A stretch of 64,000 bases of DNA. Source: Anadara kagoshimensis (lineage: Eukaryota > Mollusca > Bivalvia > Arcoida > Arcidae). The DNA lies in NCBI GenBank assembly GCA_021292105.1, contig CM037874.1, positions 25,346,583 to 25,410,582 of the forward strand, in the 5' to 3' direction. The translations under genes and the position numbers were made by a program. The notes under the pieces were generated by a model, which made no database searches, was not told the DNA's origin, and worked only from the letters and a program-made list of their open reading frames with translations. Shown here one piece after another: positions 24,601 to 32,090 of the stretch; the first letter of the stretch is position 1, and each line of letters starts with the position of its first letter.

Positions 24601-24922
24601 CAGTTTGTCGTGTTTTTTGTGCCTTATGTATTGCCGGAACACACTAAAACAACTTATATATGCTATTTACAATAAATTTCCTTATTTGTTGTTTACAGTT
24701 GAAGCATACAGCGCTTCCCTTCCATGGTACAAAAAGGCTTTCCAGTGGATATGTGGCATTGAGAAAATGACAGATCATCCCCAATTGACTGATGAAGAAA
24801 TCAGAGCTTTGGAAGAAAAACAGAACTCGATATACGAAAAGAAAATATGGAAAATGGTTCTCAATGTGAATGCCGTCTTTCTTATGACATTAGCGGTCTT
24901 CCTATGGGGATTCTATGCTTAA
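3829..24922 (+). CDS. SLC5-family Na+/solute (SGLT-type) cotransporter, 14 coding exons
   Basis: The gene encodes about 655 residues, the usual size for SGLT proteins. Ordered landmarks: [24 protein letters not shown] (first core helix, sodium/sugar site); [28 protein letters not shown] glycosylation sequon; [48 protein letters not shown]; and a C-terminal helix ending GFYA. Residues matching human SGLT1 sugar contacts are present: His in GSGHF, Glu in VFELN, WYW, Lys in AAKN and Gln in YIQ. This favours a transporter over a glucose sensor (inference; substrate could be glucose, mannose, myo-inositol or similar). All introns are GT-AG. The coding sum is 1969 bases, one more than a multiple of three, because exons 11 and 12 do not join in frame. 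The subtype within the SLC5A1/2/4/9/10/11 clade cannot be settled by eye. Confidence 0.93.
4612..4692. repeat. TA-rich microsatellite
   Basis: Nearly pure alternating T and A with a few breaks. Confidence 0.9.
6250..6409 (+). repeat. Dispersed repeat R1, copy a
   Basis: R1 is a family of about 240 bp found at more than a dozen sites here. Shared landmarks in order: CACAATCC, GCAAAGTAAAAACTTT, TTCCACCAGGGAAGTGAGG, GTGCTCCGGAAGGGTAAGCA, CCTCCTGTTTAGCTAGC and CCACGTGTGTAATCAAAATT. This copy lacks the last 70 bases or so. I see no coding potential and no clear pol III B box, so its class (SINE-like or DNA-element relic) is open. Confidence 0.8.
7655..7810 (-). repeat. Internal fragment of the ACAGTACAG element
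   Basis: ATCTCGGTCCCTAGCTATAA, then CTCGGCACC and a later CTCGACC match the reverse complement of the core of the copy at 51281-51490. The terminal repeats are missing. Confidence 0.5.
8087..8242. mobile_element. Foldback/MITE-like element, 156 bp
   Basis: Ends are inverted repeats of about 45 bp: TTCGTGCCACGTAATCTGAT at left, and the complement ATCAGATTACAAAGTGGCAC at right. The centre holds three near-repeats of AAATCGTAC plus ACGA/ATGA variants, themselves partly palindromic. No coding capacity. Confidence 0.8.
8278..8739. mobile_element. Foldback/MITE-like element, 462 bp
   Basis: Inverted ends of about 100 bp begin CTGTAGAAACCACTGTGACT and end in the complement GTCACAGTGGTTTCTACAG. The arms also share CCATAGAAAATCAAAT and CTAGTCGTAACAG. 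The centre is less AT-rich. It starts 35 bp from the end of the foldback at 8087-8242. Confidence 0.82.
8747..8905 (+). repeat. Dispersed repeat R2, copy a
   Basis: R2 landmarks are CTTAGGT/CTTAGCT, a GGTAAAATA segment, AATTTTGGTC, and a tail GATAAGGAGTTTTATT followed by CTGAAACGGCCGTCTAG. The layout resembles a tail common in mussel repeats (from memory). Copies lie at 22548, 31636 and 50634. Confidence 0.65.
9266..9358 (-). repeat. Dispersed repeat R1, copy b, leading into a minisatellite
   Basis: ACCCTTCCGGTGCACTCGGC and CTTCACGGG with TTTTATTGTACTTTG are the reverse complement of the R1 middle and 5' part. The 5' end then repeats in tandem. Confidence 0.65.
9359..9656. repeat. 49-bp minisatellite built from the R1 end
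   Basis: TTTGGACATGGATTGG starts at 9359, 9408, 9457, 9506, 9554 and 9603. Each unit continues to TTTACTTTGCTTTGGGATTT. The unit is the reverse complement of the R1 5' end. Because 49 is 3n+1, all three forward frames read the same peptide in rotation, giving several apparent 78-135 residue frames that are not genes. Confidence 0.92.
10292..10866. mobile_element. ACAGTACAG-ended element, copy 1, interrupted
   Basis: The left end ACAGTACAGACCTATCGAAA is the inverse of the right end, TTGACAGGTCAGTACTGT. The next bases (AGTTTAACACTGA and TCAGTGTTAAACT) also pair. Other copies are about 200 bp; this one is 575 bp because a second element lies inside it. Confidence 0.75.
10374..10585. mobile_element. 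MITE-like element nested in the ACAGTACAG element
   Basis: It begins TACTGTAAACGTATTTATTT followed by TCGCGG, and near its end has CCGCGAAAATAAATATACG and finally TAACAGTA, an imperfect inverted repeat. Confidence 0.65.
12171..12432 (+). repeat. Dispersed repeat R1, copy c, interrupted
   Basis: R1 landmarks CACAATCC, GTACCTCCTGTTCATCTAGC and CCACGTGTGAAATCAAAAT flank an unrelated 120-bp palindromic insert at 12281-12400. Confidence 0.7.
12281..12400. mobile_element. 120-bp foldback element inserted in R1
   Basis: GTAACAACTCCTAATGAAG at the left is matched by CTTCATTAGGAGTTGTTAC at the right, a perfect 19-bp inverted end. Inside, CGCCTAATGAAGT and its complement alternate, giving nested hairpins. 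ATACCCT flanks both sides (12273-12279 and 12401-12407), an apparent 7-8 bp target duplication. That length is compatible with hAT-type insertion, but the class is inference. Confidence 0.85.
12685..12805 (+). repeat. Dispersed repeat R1, copy d (5' half)
   Basis: CACAATCCAGCACCAAAGTA, then GTGAACTGCCGACAGGAAAG and GGTGCCCCGGAA match the first half of R1. Confidence 0.65.
14678..14746 (+). CDS. SLC5 exon 2
   Basis: Acceptor TTTTCAG, donor GTAAGT. Twenty-three codons containing [19 protein letters not shown], the conserved loop and the start of the first core helix. Phase 0 at both ends. Intron 1 before it is 10.8 kb, the longest in the gene. Confidence 0.9.
15323..15427 (+). CDS. SLC5 exon 3 (core helix 1)
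   Basis: Acceptor ATTTTAG, donor GTAGGT, 35 codons. It encodes [19 protein letters not shown] and continues to VFELN. This is the best conserved part of SGLTs; the His and the Glu are sugar-contacting positions in the human protein. Confidence 0.95.
15596..15678. repeat. CG/AG microsatellite
   Basis: A short GC run grades into a long GA run and ends in G-rich triplets; it lies in SLC5 intron 3. Confidence 0.95.
15808..15867 (+). CDS. SLC5 exon 4
   Basis: Acceptor ATTTCAG, donor GTAAGG, 20 codons. It encodes the hydrophobic segment [17 protein letters not shown], matching the second core helix of SGLTs. Confidence 0.9.
16445..16549 (+). CDS. SLC5 exon 5
   Basis: Acceptor TGTTTAG, donor GTAAGT, 35 codons. 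It encodes [14 protein letters not shown], a family hallmark, followed by a helix ending VFTKLS. Confidence 0.95.
17015..17123 (+). CDS. SLC5 exon 6
   Basis: Acceptor TTTCCAG, donor GTAAGT. It encodes [10 protein letters not shown], then a helix running to FTITG, and ends after the first base of a glycine codon (phase 1). Confidence 0.93.
17152..17256 (-). repeat. Dispersed repeat R1, copy e (5' part)
   Basis: GTGCACCCGGCCTCAC, GTTCACATGT and TTTACTTTGCTTTTTTGGAT are reverse-complement R1, in SLC5 intron 6. Confidence 0.65.
17721..17801 (+). CDS. SLC5 exon 7
   Basis: Acceptor TATTTCAG, donor GTAAGT. It completes the [14 protein letters not shown] stretch of the sodium:solute symporter signature and the helix [10 protein letters not shown]. 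It enters and leaves in phase 1. Confidence 0.93.
18525..18760 (+). CDS. SLC5 exon 8 (extracellular loop, WYWC motif)
   Basis: Acceptor TTTGTAG, donor GTTAGT. It encodes [15 protein letters not shown], a loop with the N-Y-S glycosylation sequon and a cysteine (KCGIPP), then LPWPGIMFG and WYWCSDQ. The loop position and cysteine agree with the glycosylated loop of SGLT1. Confidence 0.95.
19297..19432 (+). CDS. SLC5 exon 9
   Basis: Acceptor CATACAG, donor GTAAGT. It encodes [20 protein letters not shown] and a helix ending [11 protein letters not shown]. The lysine of AAKN aligns with a sugar-site lysine in SGLT1. Ends in phase 1. Confidence 0.95.
19482..19692 (+). repeat. Dispersed repeat R1, copy f
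   Basis: CCATGACCAAACCACAATTT, CACCAGGGAAGTGAGGTT, GTGCTCCGGA and a 3' part with AACATGAAACAACAAGAC. It lies in SLC5 intron 9 and is near full length. Confidence 0.75.
19964..20222 (+). CDS. SLC5 exon 10 (SSF signature 2)
   Basis: Acceptor TTTTGTAG, donor GTAATG. It encodes a cysteine-rich loop (four cysteines from VACADPDKC to GCTNIAYP), then [20 protein letters not shown] and FTMDIW, the second sodium:solute symporter signature. Ends in phase 2. Confidence 0.95.
21169..21353. mobile_element. TA-flanked MITE, copy 1
   Basis: It starts CAGTCCAACTTGCCTTAAAG and ends CTTTATAGACAGGTTAGACTG, an imperfect inverted repeat, with TA on both sides. TA target duplication and TIRs suggest a Tc1/mariner-type non-autonomous element (inference). 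SLC5 intron 10. Confidence 0.78.
21366..21560. repeat. Head-to-head pair of R1 5' ends
   Basis: CAAATCACAATCACAAAAA with GACTTTGAAAAC (plus sense, about 21370-21440) faces AAATTTGTCAGTTTCAATG and GCTTTTGGATTGTGATTTGG (minus sense, 21495-21545). Together they form a large inverted repeat with a 50-base spacer. Confidence 0.65.
21814..21975. mobile_element. TA-flanked MITE, copy 2
   Basis: It starts CAGTCAAACCTGTCTATAAA and ends GGTGGCCTTTAAGGCAGATT followed by AGACTG. It shares CAATTGGGATACCATTCTAC with copy 3 at 49209. Left flank TA, right flank CA (one mutated). Confidence 0.78.
22089..22251 (+). CDS. SLC5 exon 11
   Basis: Acceptor TATTAAAG (weak pyrimidine tract), donor GTCAGA. It encodes [32 protein letters not shown] and FWKRINEQ. 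The glutamine in YIQ is the transporter-type residue (Glu in the human sensor SGLT3). It ends in phase 0, which does not match the next exon. Confidence 0.93.
22548..22765 (+). repeat. Dispersed repeat R2, copy b, with internal tandem duplication
   Basis: AAAACTAAGGTATACCATCT and CCTTAGCTACATTTGG match R2. The part from TTTGGTTAAGTATATTTTGG to TCACAATTT occurs twice in tandem (period about 73 bp). The tail ACTGATGAGGAATTGTTTTCC resembles the R2 end. SLC5 intron 11. Confidence 0.65.
22849..23071 (+). CDS. SLC5 exon 12, joined one base out of frame
   Basis: Acceptor ATTTCAG, donor GTAAGT. The frame starting at 22850 encodes [17 protein letters not shown] through [11 protein letters not shown] to TAPIDDCH, clearly the expected SGLT segment. 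After phase-0 exon 11 the extra first base shifts the frame and a TAG follows within about 16 codons. The family has Gly-Ala-Phe-Trp-Gly here; GGTGGCGTTT has one G too many for that reading. It could be a sequencing or assembly indel, a real null allele, or unusual splicing. Confidence 0.9.
23726..23837 (+). CDS. SLC5 exon 13 (cytoplasmic linker)
   Basis: Acceptor TGTTACAG, donor GTAAGA. It encodes [20 protein letters not shown] and a charged linker ending KHGPL. Low conservation is normal for this SGLT linker. Ends in phase 1. Confidence 0.9.
24699..24922 (+). CDS. SLC5 exon 14 (C-terminus)
   Basis: Acceptor GTTTACAG. It encodes a cytoplasmic part with [10 protein letters not shown] and an acidic [12 protein letters not shown] segment, then [20 protein letters not shown] and Ala before TAA at 24920-24922. 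The last helix and the terminal Phe-Tyr-Ala closely resemble the end of vertebrate SGLTs. Confidence 0.95.
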
Positions 24923-25355
24923 TGTAGACAATGAAGATCTTGGTTCAAAACTCAAAATATATTTTTATATGGTGCTTGAATTCCATGTAGATAGATTATG
25001 TTAGGGCATACCTTACATGTTTGTGAAAAAAACTGTTCATGTTTTCTACGCACATTGGACTATATCTTTCCAGACTTGGAACAAAATGCAAACTACTTGT
25101 ACTAATGTAATGTTAGTTTTTGTATGGGAAGTATTTAAAACATTTTGACTAACAATGAAAGACTGACCGTGTCATGTTTCTTCATTGGACACTGATGCTG
25201 CACGTCAACTTCATATACATATATGCATCCTAAAACAGTTTATGGTTTTGCATATTCTATGCTAAATACATGCAAGTGCTCATTCTACAATATTTCCCCA
25301 AAGTTTTGAGGTTTATCCACTGCAAAAGGCATATGCAAAATTGTTTCTCTTAAGT

Positions 25356-25361
25356 AATAAA
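25356..25361 (+). terminator. Poly(A) signal of the SLC5 gene
   Basis: AATAAA 434 bases after the stop codon, in AT-rich 3' UTR. It is a likely but not unique candidate. Confidence 0.45.
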
Positions 25362-25649
25362 AGCATCAACACCCCAAAAGTTTGAAAATTGAAAGAATGA
25401 AGCATAATTTATACATGTCTCATATGAATTATTCATAGGTGTCATAATTAAAATATTATTGTATAAAATGTATTATTCATATGTAGCCTTTTTAACTATG
25501 AGAAAGCATTCCGCTTTATATAATTTGTATTATGAATATGTACAACGTATTCAGCGATAATCACCTCACCTGTCTCAAATAACTTCATAAATATAACTCA
25601 TTATTGTTATAAAAAAGACAAATAATCGAATTTAGACAAAGGGTAATTC

Positions 25650-25732
25650 AGGGAGCTGGATGGGTCTGTCATCGGCAGAGCATCCAATTAGTATTCAGAA
25701 ATAATTCTGGATTCGAATCTCTGCTTGATCCA
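25650..25732 (+). repeat. tRNA-like relic, possible SINE head
   Basis: GGTCTGTCATCGGCAGAGCA resembles a tRNA D-arm/A-box. CTAATT-type anticodon-arm sequence and GGATTCGAATCTC (T-arm/B-box-like) follow at the right spacing, then a T-rich run. Stems are imperfect, so this is a decayed tRNA-derived element rather than a functional tRNA. Confidence 0.4.
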
Positions 25733-27423
25733 TTTTCTTTTTTCCCCTTTTCTTTTTTTTCTGTTACATTTAGGGGTTCTTCGCAACCTTTAAGATTGTC
25801 TACCATAAGGCCCAAAGTTGGAATTCATTTCAAGGTCGTTGAATCAAAAAAGGACGAGAAGAATGATGTTGGCTTACTCGGTAAGTGGCTACTGCTGAAT
25901 CGGCAAAGTGTTAATCGCCGCTGCACTCTTCGTAACATTTGTAAAACGAAAGGAACCTTCCAATTTAATCTTCCTTGGTATATTTGTTTCTAAAAACTAT
26001 TGTACCTTTAAAATTTGATAAAGTTTTATGCGATCATAAACACGGTTCTACAGAAAAACAACTGGTTAAACTAAAATTTATAACGAAAACAATGTTAGTA
26101 AAATTATTGAACGGAATTCGCTATATGCAACACATTTTGAGACACAATGATACCTCTGGAGATATCAGGGTCATTCATTTTGTATTTGAATATGTAATAT
26201 GATTTCCATTTTAGTTTTTCATAGTTGCTGCTTGATCCAGACTTTAAACTCTTTAATTTCTTATTTTGGAGAACAGAAAACTGAAAAGTTTTAAATGTCT
26301 CTTTTCTAGAGTAAAGAAGTCCAATATTCCTTATAATTTATCATGCCATTGGTGTTCAGATTTGACAATTCATTCCTAGTTTTAAACTGTCTTTGTTGCT
26401 ATCAGTTAACTTGTTTTCACATTCGCCTTTAACAACCTACATAGTTGGTGCTTTGTCCACAAAATACTACGTTCTTTTTATTGAATTACAAATTTGCTTA
26501 TTTTCATTTCAATTTTAATATTTATCATAATATTGTATGTAGAAATAATTTACATTTTTATACATTGTTTTAAAACTTATTTATAATCGGTATTTTATAT
26601 AAAATGTATTAAAATCCATATATAATGTAGTTAGTTTTGTTGTTATTCCTCAACTATTGAAATTGGGTGTCTTCATTCCCGTCCGGATTAGACATTTTGA
26701 TTTAAAAGTGTTAGTGTAGTGTTGACTTGACTACTCTTAGTCAATGAAACTGGAACTGAAACAGCAGGCCATTACATATATACTTTAAAGAAGATATGGA
26801 ACTATAAGCAGTTTCAAACATACATTTGCACAAACACATTTACTTACAAACCACCCATTCAAACATAGAAACCACTCACTCGCACATAAACACGCACGTA
26901 CAGTACAAATTCACCCACTAAATCAAAAACACATGTAAACAAATCCATTACGGATATTTAAAAAGAAGACAAACTAGAACTATCACACGAATATACATGT
27001 GTGAAAGAAGGGTGAACGTCTCTTGGATTTGTTGTTGCCACACTGTATCGTGTACACAATAAACTAACAATAACATGACCTTGCAGTAGTAATCATCAGC
27101 AAAATATATGTAAAAATAGAGATCAAAATATATGTAAAAATAGAGATCTTATAGATGTGATGACGTCAAATTCAACATTAATTTGTTTCTGTCTTACTCT
27201 ATGAACTGAGGATTTGAATATTAAAGAGTAAGTTGGGTAAAATAATTAAACTAAAATAACGACACTTGATCTTTCTGTGATCGTTTATCTTCCTCGGGGG
27301 CACATCCTATTTAAAAGTGAAAGTCTGTCAGTTTGTCACCTAAGCTCATGCAAATGTCGAGTCAACTGGGGACAATATTTCACAATATCAGTTAAATAAC
27401 CCTATAATATTACTTAATCAAAG

Positions 27424-27672
27424 AACAAACATACTAATCCATGTCCGAATCATAATCCAGAAGCAAAGTAAAAACTTTGGAACTGGCAAGTTAGGTTAGA
27501 CACGTGAACTTCCACCAGGGAAATGAGGCCGGGTGCTCTAGAAGGGTAAGCACCTCCTGTTTAGCTAGCTACACCCGCCATGTGTGTAATCAAAATTGTG
27601 TGAAAGGAACATGGAACTATGAGACGTCAAATATATCCAGGGCAATCCTGGACACAGAGACATCAAACTATT
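27424..27672 (+). repeat. Dispersed repeat R1, copy h (near full length)
   Basis: It runs from CATACTAATCCATGTCCGAA to GGACACAGAGACATCAAAC and is followed by a TTTA microsatellite. This is one of the best copies and sets the R1 length at about 245 bp. Confidence 0.8.
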
Positions 27673-28957
27673 TATTTATTTATTTATTTATAAATATTTA
27701 TATTGGGGCGTTAAACAGTATTACTGAACCTCTCTCCACTCTTAATATTAAGAATCCGTATTATACGTATTTTAATTGCTCAAATGTCTGAACAGAGAGT
27801 TCAAAATATTAAATGGCCTCAACTAAGTATTGTTCAAGAAGTTTTATAGTCGAGTTGTCAGTTGTAGGAAATACCAAATACCAAAAAGTTTCTGTTTTCA
27901 TGGCAATAAATACAAACTTGTCTCCATAGAAAAAAAAGAAATCAAGATTAAGTAATATCCATAAATACTTCAAACGATCAACTCATTTATCTAGGTTATC
28001 ATGGGTCTCAAAATCTACTAAGTCTTCTGCTCTTCAACTTTGAAGTAAGTGACCAAAGCTCTCAAGCAGCGCACAGCGACCAAGATTTGTACATTCGACA
28101 TACGAAGCTAGAAGGCATTGTTTTGGAGCTTGGGAAACACTGCCAATATGGCTGCAGGAACAACATCATGTGTATAAAGTCCCGTCGTAAGGCGTTATGT
28201 ATTGGCTTTTAAGTTGCTCCTTTTTATTGAAGGGTATATTTTATACTGTATTCAATATGATCTGAAAAATAAATCAATCACGAGAAACAAACAATTTGTG
28301 ACTATTACAAAATGTGGCATAAAGTTTTTTTTATTACCTACTTGTCCGTGTAGCATGTAGACGATAAATACAATGTGCACATGGTACGTATCTATGACGT
28401 CATGATGTATTAACACCTACTTTATAGGCAATGCTTTCTTTAAACAACTCAAATAAACAAAAATGTTTTATTTGTATAAAGTAAACATATCTTTAGATTA
28501 AAACTTTACCTTCAATGTTAAATCAGAGATGTATGCTATTATTCTGAAAGCATTATTCTTTTCATCTAAGGAATGTTATTCGGCCATAAATAAAGTAACA
28601 AAGTAAGTCAAGTGTCTTTATGGCAAGTACTTGTATACATGTATGTGTTCTGTTTTAATGTACAATAAAATATTAACCATCACACAAATAAACAGTATAT
28701 TTTTGTTGTATGGCAATTAATGTTGCATAACTTATTGCTTGTACCCATGTTTTGGTAGCCTTTGCATGCAGATAATTACACTAGAATTCAGAAATAAAAT
28801 GAATGGTTATTGGACCCAATTCAAACAATCTATATGCAGAAACAAGTAGTACATCGTCATCAAAAATATTATAAACAAGTGCAATGTGTATTAAAACGTC
28901 ACGCGTTACACATGCATACTGGAGTATTTACAATGCAATCGCTACTATTGAGATGGA

Positions 28958-29087
28958 TTATACTTTAAACCCCGCTGAACCAGAAGGACCTTCAGGATCA
29001 CGCGCAGCAACTATGGCTGAGAGCAGGTACATGAACGGGGTCAAAATCGAGTCTGTATCTCTTTTGCATTTACCAATTGTATATTCA
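28958..29087 (-). CDS. Candidate terminal exon in unit 1 module E
   Basis: On the minus strand a good acceptor (ACTCTTTTTCAG) precedes an open frame of 42 residues ending in TAA. It begins EYTIGKCKRDTDSILTPFMY and ends EGPSGSAGFKV. In the other units the frame has TAG after KCK; most have lost the acceptor AG, though unit 4 keeps CTTTTTAG. I recognise no family and found no convincing partner exon. An overlapping plus-strand frame of 73 residues exists but has stops in other copies and no splice signals. Confidence 0.25.
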
Positions 29088-29483
29088 CTGAAAAAGAGTT
29101 TTTAAAACATAAACCTATACTTTGATTTTAAACGTCTTATTATTCAACATTTGAATAGTTACTAGAAGAAAAAAAAAAGAAATTTAATTCTGTTATTTTT
29201 ATCCCACAAGCGTTGAACAACAGTTGCAGTTAAAAATTAAATACGAAAGCAGTATCTTCCTCACAATTAATTCAATCAATTTGGGAACAAAGTCTATTAT
29301 TCATAAGCCGTTGAATAAGGATGGAAATGTATTTTCAGAATAAACAATACAAGTAAGAAAGAGTGCATATGGATTCTGAAAGATTTAAATCGGATCTTGT
29401 TTCCAACCAGATTAAGATAGTACCAGCTTCAACAACAGTTATCAATTACAAACAACCACATGAACAGTTCTGTTAATATAAAA

Positions 29484-29632
29484 AGCAAACGTACTAATTA
29501 ATGTCTAAACCACAATCCCAAAGCAAAATAAAAAACTTTGTAACTAACAAACTTAGGTTAAACACATGAACGTCCATCATGGAAGTGAGACAGGTGCTCC
29601 GAGAGGGTAAGTACCTCCTGTTTAGCTATCAA
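29484..29632 (+). repeat. Dispersed repeat R1, copy i (5' part)
   Basis: GTACTAATTAATGTCTAAAC, CACAATCCCAAAGCAAAAT and GGTGCTCCGAGAGGGTAAGT, inside array unit 1. Confidence 0.7.
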
Positions 29633-29860
29633 TGCTTTCAGTTTGACCCTAATATGAAGAGAAAATCTATACCTTTATTTTGCCAAACTTTTGAAAATAA
29701 ATTGTTTAGGTAATTCAAGGTTCTTAAATGTATTGCAACTTCAACATAACATTTAGAAATTGAATATTTGATTGAATTCGTAAAGAGACATTGAGGAAAT
29801 TGGGACAATCAACATTGTACAATCGTAACAAATACAGGTAGGCCATCACTAGGGAGAATC

Positions 29861-30106
29861 AAAAACAAACATACTAATCCATATCCGAATCACAATCCAG
29901 TAAGTAAAACCTTTGGAACTGACAAGATAGGTTATACACGTGAACTTCCACCAGGGAAGTGAGGCCGGGTGCTCCGGAAGGGTAAGCATCTCCTGTTTAG
30001 CTAGCTACACCCGCCACGTGTGTAATCAAAATTGTGTGAAAGGAACATGCAACTACGAGACGTCAAATATATTCAGGGAAATCCTGGACACAGAGACATC
30101 AAACGT
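29861..30106 (+). repeat. Dispersed repeat R1, copy j (near full length)
   Basis: It runs from ACATACTAATCCATATCCGA to GACACAGAGACATCAAACG and is close in sequence to the copy at 27424, so either element could have been a recent source. Confidence 0.8.
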
Positions 30107-30302
30107 ATCAACAATACTGTGATGACGGCCATAAAACCTTTTGAGGGCCTTGATGAGCCTAAGGATTGCAATATCTAGGTAGAAGATAGCAATAAAATAT
30201 AAACGTGTATGAGATGAAATAAAATAGGATACTTTAACACCGGAATAATAAGGAGAACAACGATTCAAGAAGAAATAGAGTGGAGTTTCCATGTTCCCCA
30301 CC

Positions 30303-30976
30303 TTTATTGCCATGAATTCAAACCTTATTCATAACACATTGTATATACAAAAGGAGTCAAGGTAAAAATCATTGCTCAAACTTTAGGCATTCATCAAAGA
30401 ATTATTTCACCCAGGTCAAACAGGGGTAAATGTGCATTTATGTGCACAAAAACGTACTCTTTTTCTACAATGTTGCAATTACTGTTTGCATTCATGATGT
30501 AGTAGCACTTCCAATATGACAACAAGAATGACAAGGCTAGAAGACCCTCAGCCGCGAGAAGATAATTATTAGCTTTGAGTAACAGTGTTTCCTATGTCTT
30601 CATAGAAACCTATGCTTCATAAGACATAATTAGATATGACTGGTAAAATGATTTTGTGACAATGTAAAATGCTTGAATTATACAGAGTATGTGGCAACTG
30701 GAAAAAAATGACGGGATATGATTGATATACATATAGTACCTGAGAGTTCATGCCAAATCGCATTCTGTTTTACTTTTTTAGTGAATGATGACTAATACTG
30801 TCATAATGCTCTATCAGTGGTGTCGCAGTATGCATCTGATGGCTTTTAATGGTAAATGGATGGCGTACCGCATGCTGTATGATGGATGATGTGTCTAAGA
30901 TGTTCTCTACCAGGTTCAGACATCCTACAATATTTCCCTTGATGACCTCTCTTCCCTTTGTTTTTTATTTTTATAG
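30303..30976 (-). other. Candidate transcription unit 1 (TATA to AATAAA)
   Basis: Minus-strand CTATAAAA at 30976-30969 and AATAAA at 30308-30303, 674 bp apart. A 25-residue frame (30846-30923) starting MSEPGREHLRHIIHH follows the TATA box by 46 bases and stays open in all eight units, though with several replacements. A second small frame (MRFGMNSQVL) changes frame between copies. A short peptide gene, a non-coding RNA or a decayed gene are all possible. Confidence 0.4.
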
Positions 30977-31137
30977 GAAACTTTAATATACACCTGAAAC
31001 CCTTCTGTGTTCGATATGCCCTTATTGTCAAATACCATTTTGTAAATTTATCTTAAAATATTCACATCGTTATTGTTTTGTATTAAACTCTGTTTAAACC
31101 AAATGTACTTATATGACTATAATTGCCATTGCTAAAG

Positions 31138-31180
31138 TGACGTCACTCATATGTTATTCATGCATATATGCGTGACATCA
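31138..31180. promoter_or_regulatory. Paired CRE-like palindromes, unit 1
   Basis: TGACGTCA at 31138-31145 and TGACATCA at 31173-31180, 35 bp apart and about 165-205 bp upstream (minus sense) of the unit 1 TATA box. The same pair, 37 bp apart, precedes unit 8. TGACGTCA is the consensus site of CREB/ATF bZIP factors. Confidence 0.45.
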
Positions 31181-31190
31181 TTGATCCGCT

Positions 31191-31270
31191 GTTCACATGA
31201 ACATTCACCATGGAAGTGTGGCCGGGTACTCCGAAAAAGTAAGTACCTGCTGTTCAGATAGCTATACTTA
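31191..31270 (+). repeat. Dispersed repeat R1, copy k (core fragment)
   Basis: ATTCACCATGGAAGTGTGGC and GGTACTCCGAAAAAGTAAGT correspond to the R1 core. Confidence 0.55.
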
Positions 31271-31369
31271 GCTGCTATTTCCTATGTCCGCAACTTTGCA
31301 CACTCTACAAACATATCTATCTCATTAGGAAGAAGATATCAATAAAATAGACATGAGGTGAAATAAAAA

Positions 31370-32090
31370 AGGATACTTTAAACAAAGAACTTGATTGAAG
31401 GGGAACATTGGAATAATAAGGAGATAGTAAGAAACAAATACTTAGGAAGAAAAGAAGAAGTGGGGTTTTCATGGTCCTCGCCTTTATTGAAACCTACACA
31501 ACCCTTAATCATAACACACTGTCTATACAAAAGGAGTCTAGGTAAAAAGCATTGCCAAACTTAAAGTATTCGTCAAAGAATTATTTCCCCAGGTTAAACA
31601 GGATAAATTCATATTATACCAGTTTTAACTTTACAGCCCTAGACGGCCGTTTCGGAATACAATTCTTCAATATTAATGCATGGACCAAAATTATGAAACC
31701 AAAATTCTTTTTTCCAAGATGTTGAAAAGATTCCAAAAGGACTAAACTATATTTTACTAAATTGAGCTAAGGAAACACTTTGCATGAGGGAGTATACCTT
31801 AGTTTTTGAGAAATTTCAAATTTTAACTAGATGGGTATTTGTGTCACAAAGATGTACTCTTACTCTACAATGCTGTAATTACTATATGGATTCAGGATGT
31901 AGTAGCATTGCAGATATGACAGCAAGAATGACTAGGCCAGAGGACCAAGTGATTGTTTTGAGTAACATCGTGTTTACTATGTCTTTATAGAAATCCATGC
32001 CTCATAAAACAGTTATATATTACGAGTAAAACCATTTTGTGACAATGTAAAATGCTTGAATAAAATAATGTGTGTATAGCAACAAAATGA
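31370..32090 (-). repeat. Array remnant with module B only, interrupted by R2
   Basis: CCTTTATTGAAACC and AAAAGGAGTCTAGGTAAAAA match module B, with AATAAA at 31488-31483 (minus). After an R2 insertion (31636-31812) the module resumes with a degenerate CTACAATGCTGTAATTACT and GACAATGTAAAATGCTTGAA, then homology ends near 32090. Modules C, D and E are absent. Confidence 0.65.
31636..31812 (-). repeat. Dispersed repeat R2, copy c
   Basis: CTAGACGGCCGTTTCGGAAT, then TTGAGCTAAGGAAACACTTT and GGTATACC-like end, the reverse complement of R2. It splits a module B copy of the array, so it inserted after that copy formed. Confidence 0.75.

Larger units (their letters stand above)
24923..28780. other. 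Intergenic region between SLC5 and the tandem array
   Basis: It contains the SLC5 3' UTR, a tRNA-like relic near 25650, a CA-rich stretch (26830-26950), a 24-bp tandem duplication (27101-27148), one R1 copy (27424-27672) and TGACGTCA palindromes at 27161 and 28395. No coding exon was recognised. Confidence 0.5.
28781..31195 (-). repeat. Array unit 1 (E, B, C plus paired CRE-like sites)
   Basis: The most diverged unit. Its left end begins without the R1 fragment that precedes other units, so it may preserve the pre-duplication arrangement. It holds two R1 copies (29484 and 29861). Like unit 8, and unlike the middle units, it continues past module C into a segment with TGACGTCA at 31138 and TGACATCA at 31173. 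Confidence 0.8.

Noticed and set aside
26830..26950. CA/ACAC-rich stretch
   Set aside because: Low complexity only; no regular period or signal.
28884..29105. Plus-strand 73-codon frame in module E beginning MCIKTSRVTHAYW, repeated near 36575 and 39084
   Set aside because: In-frame stops in units 3 and 6-8, no splice signals, and frame lengths differ between copies.
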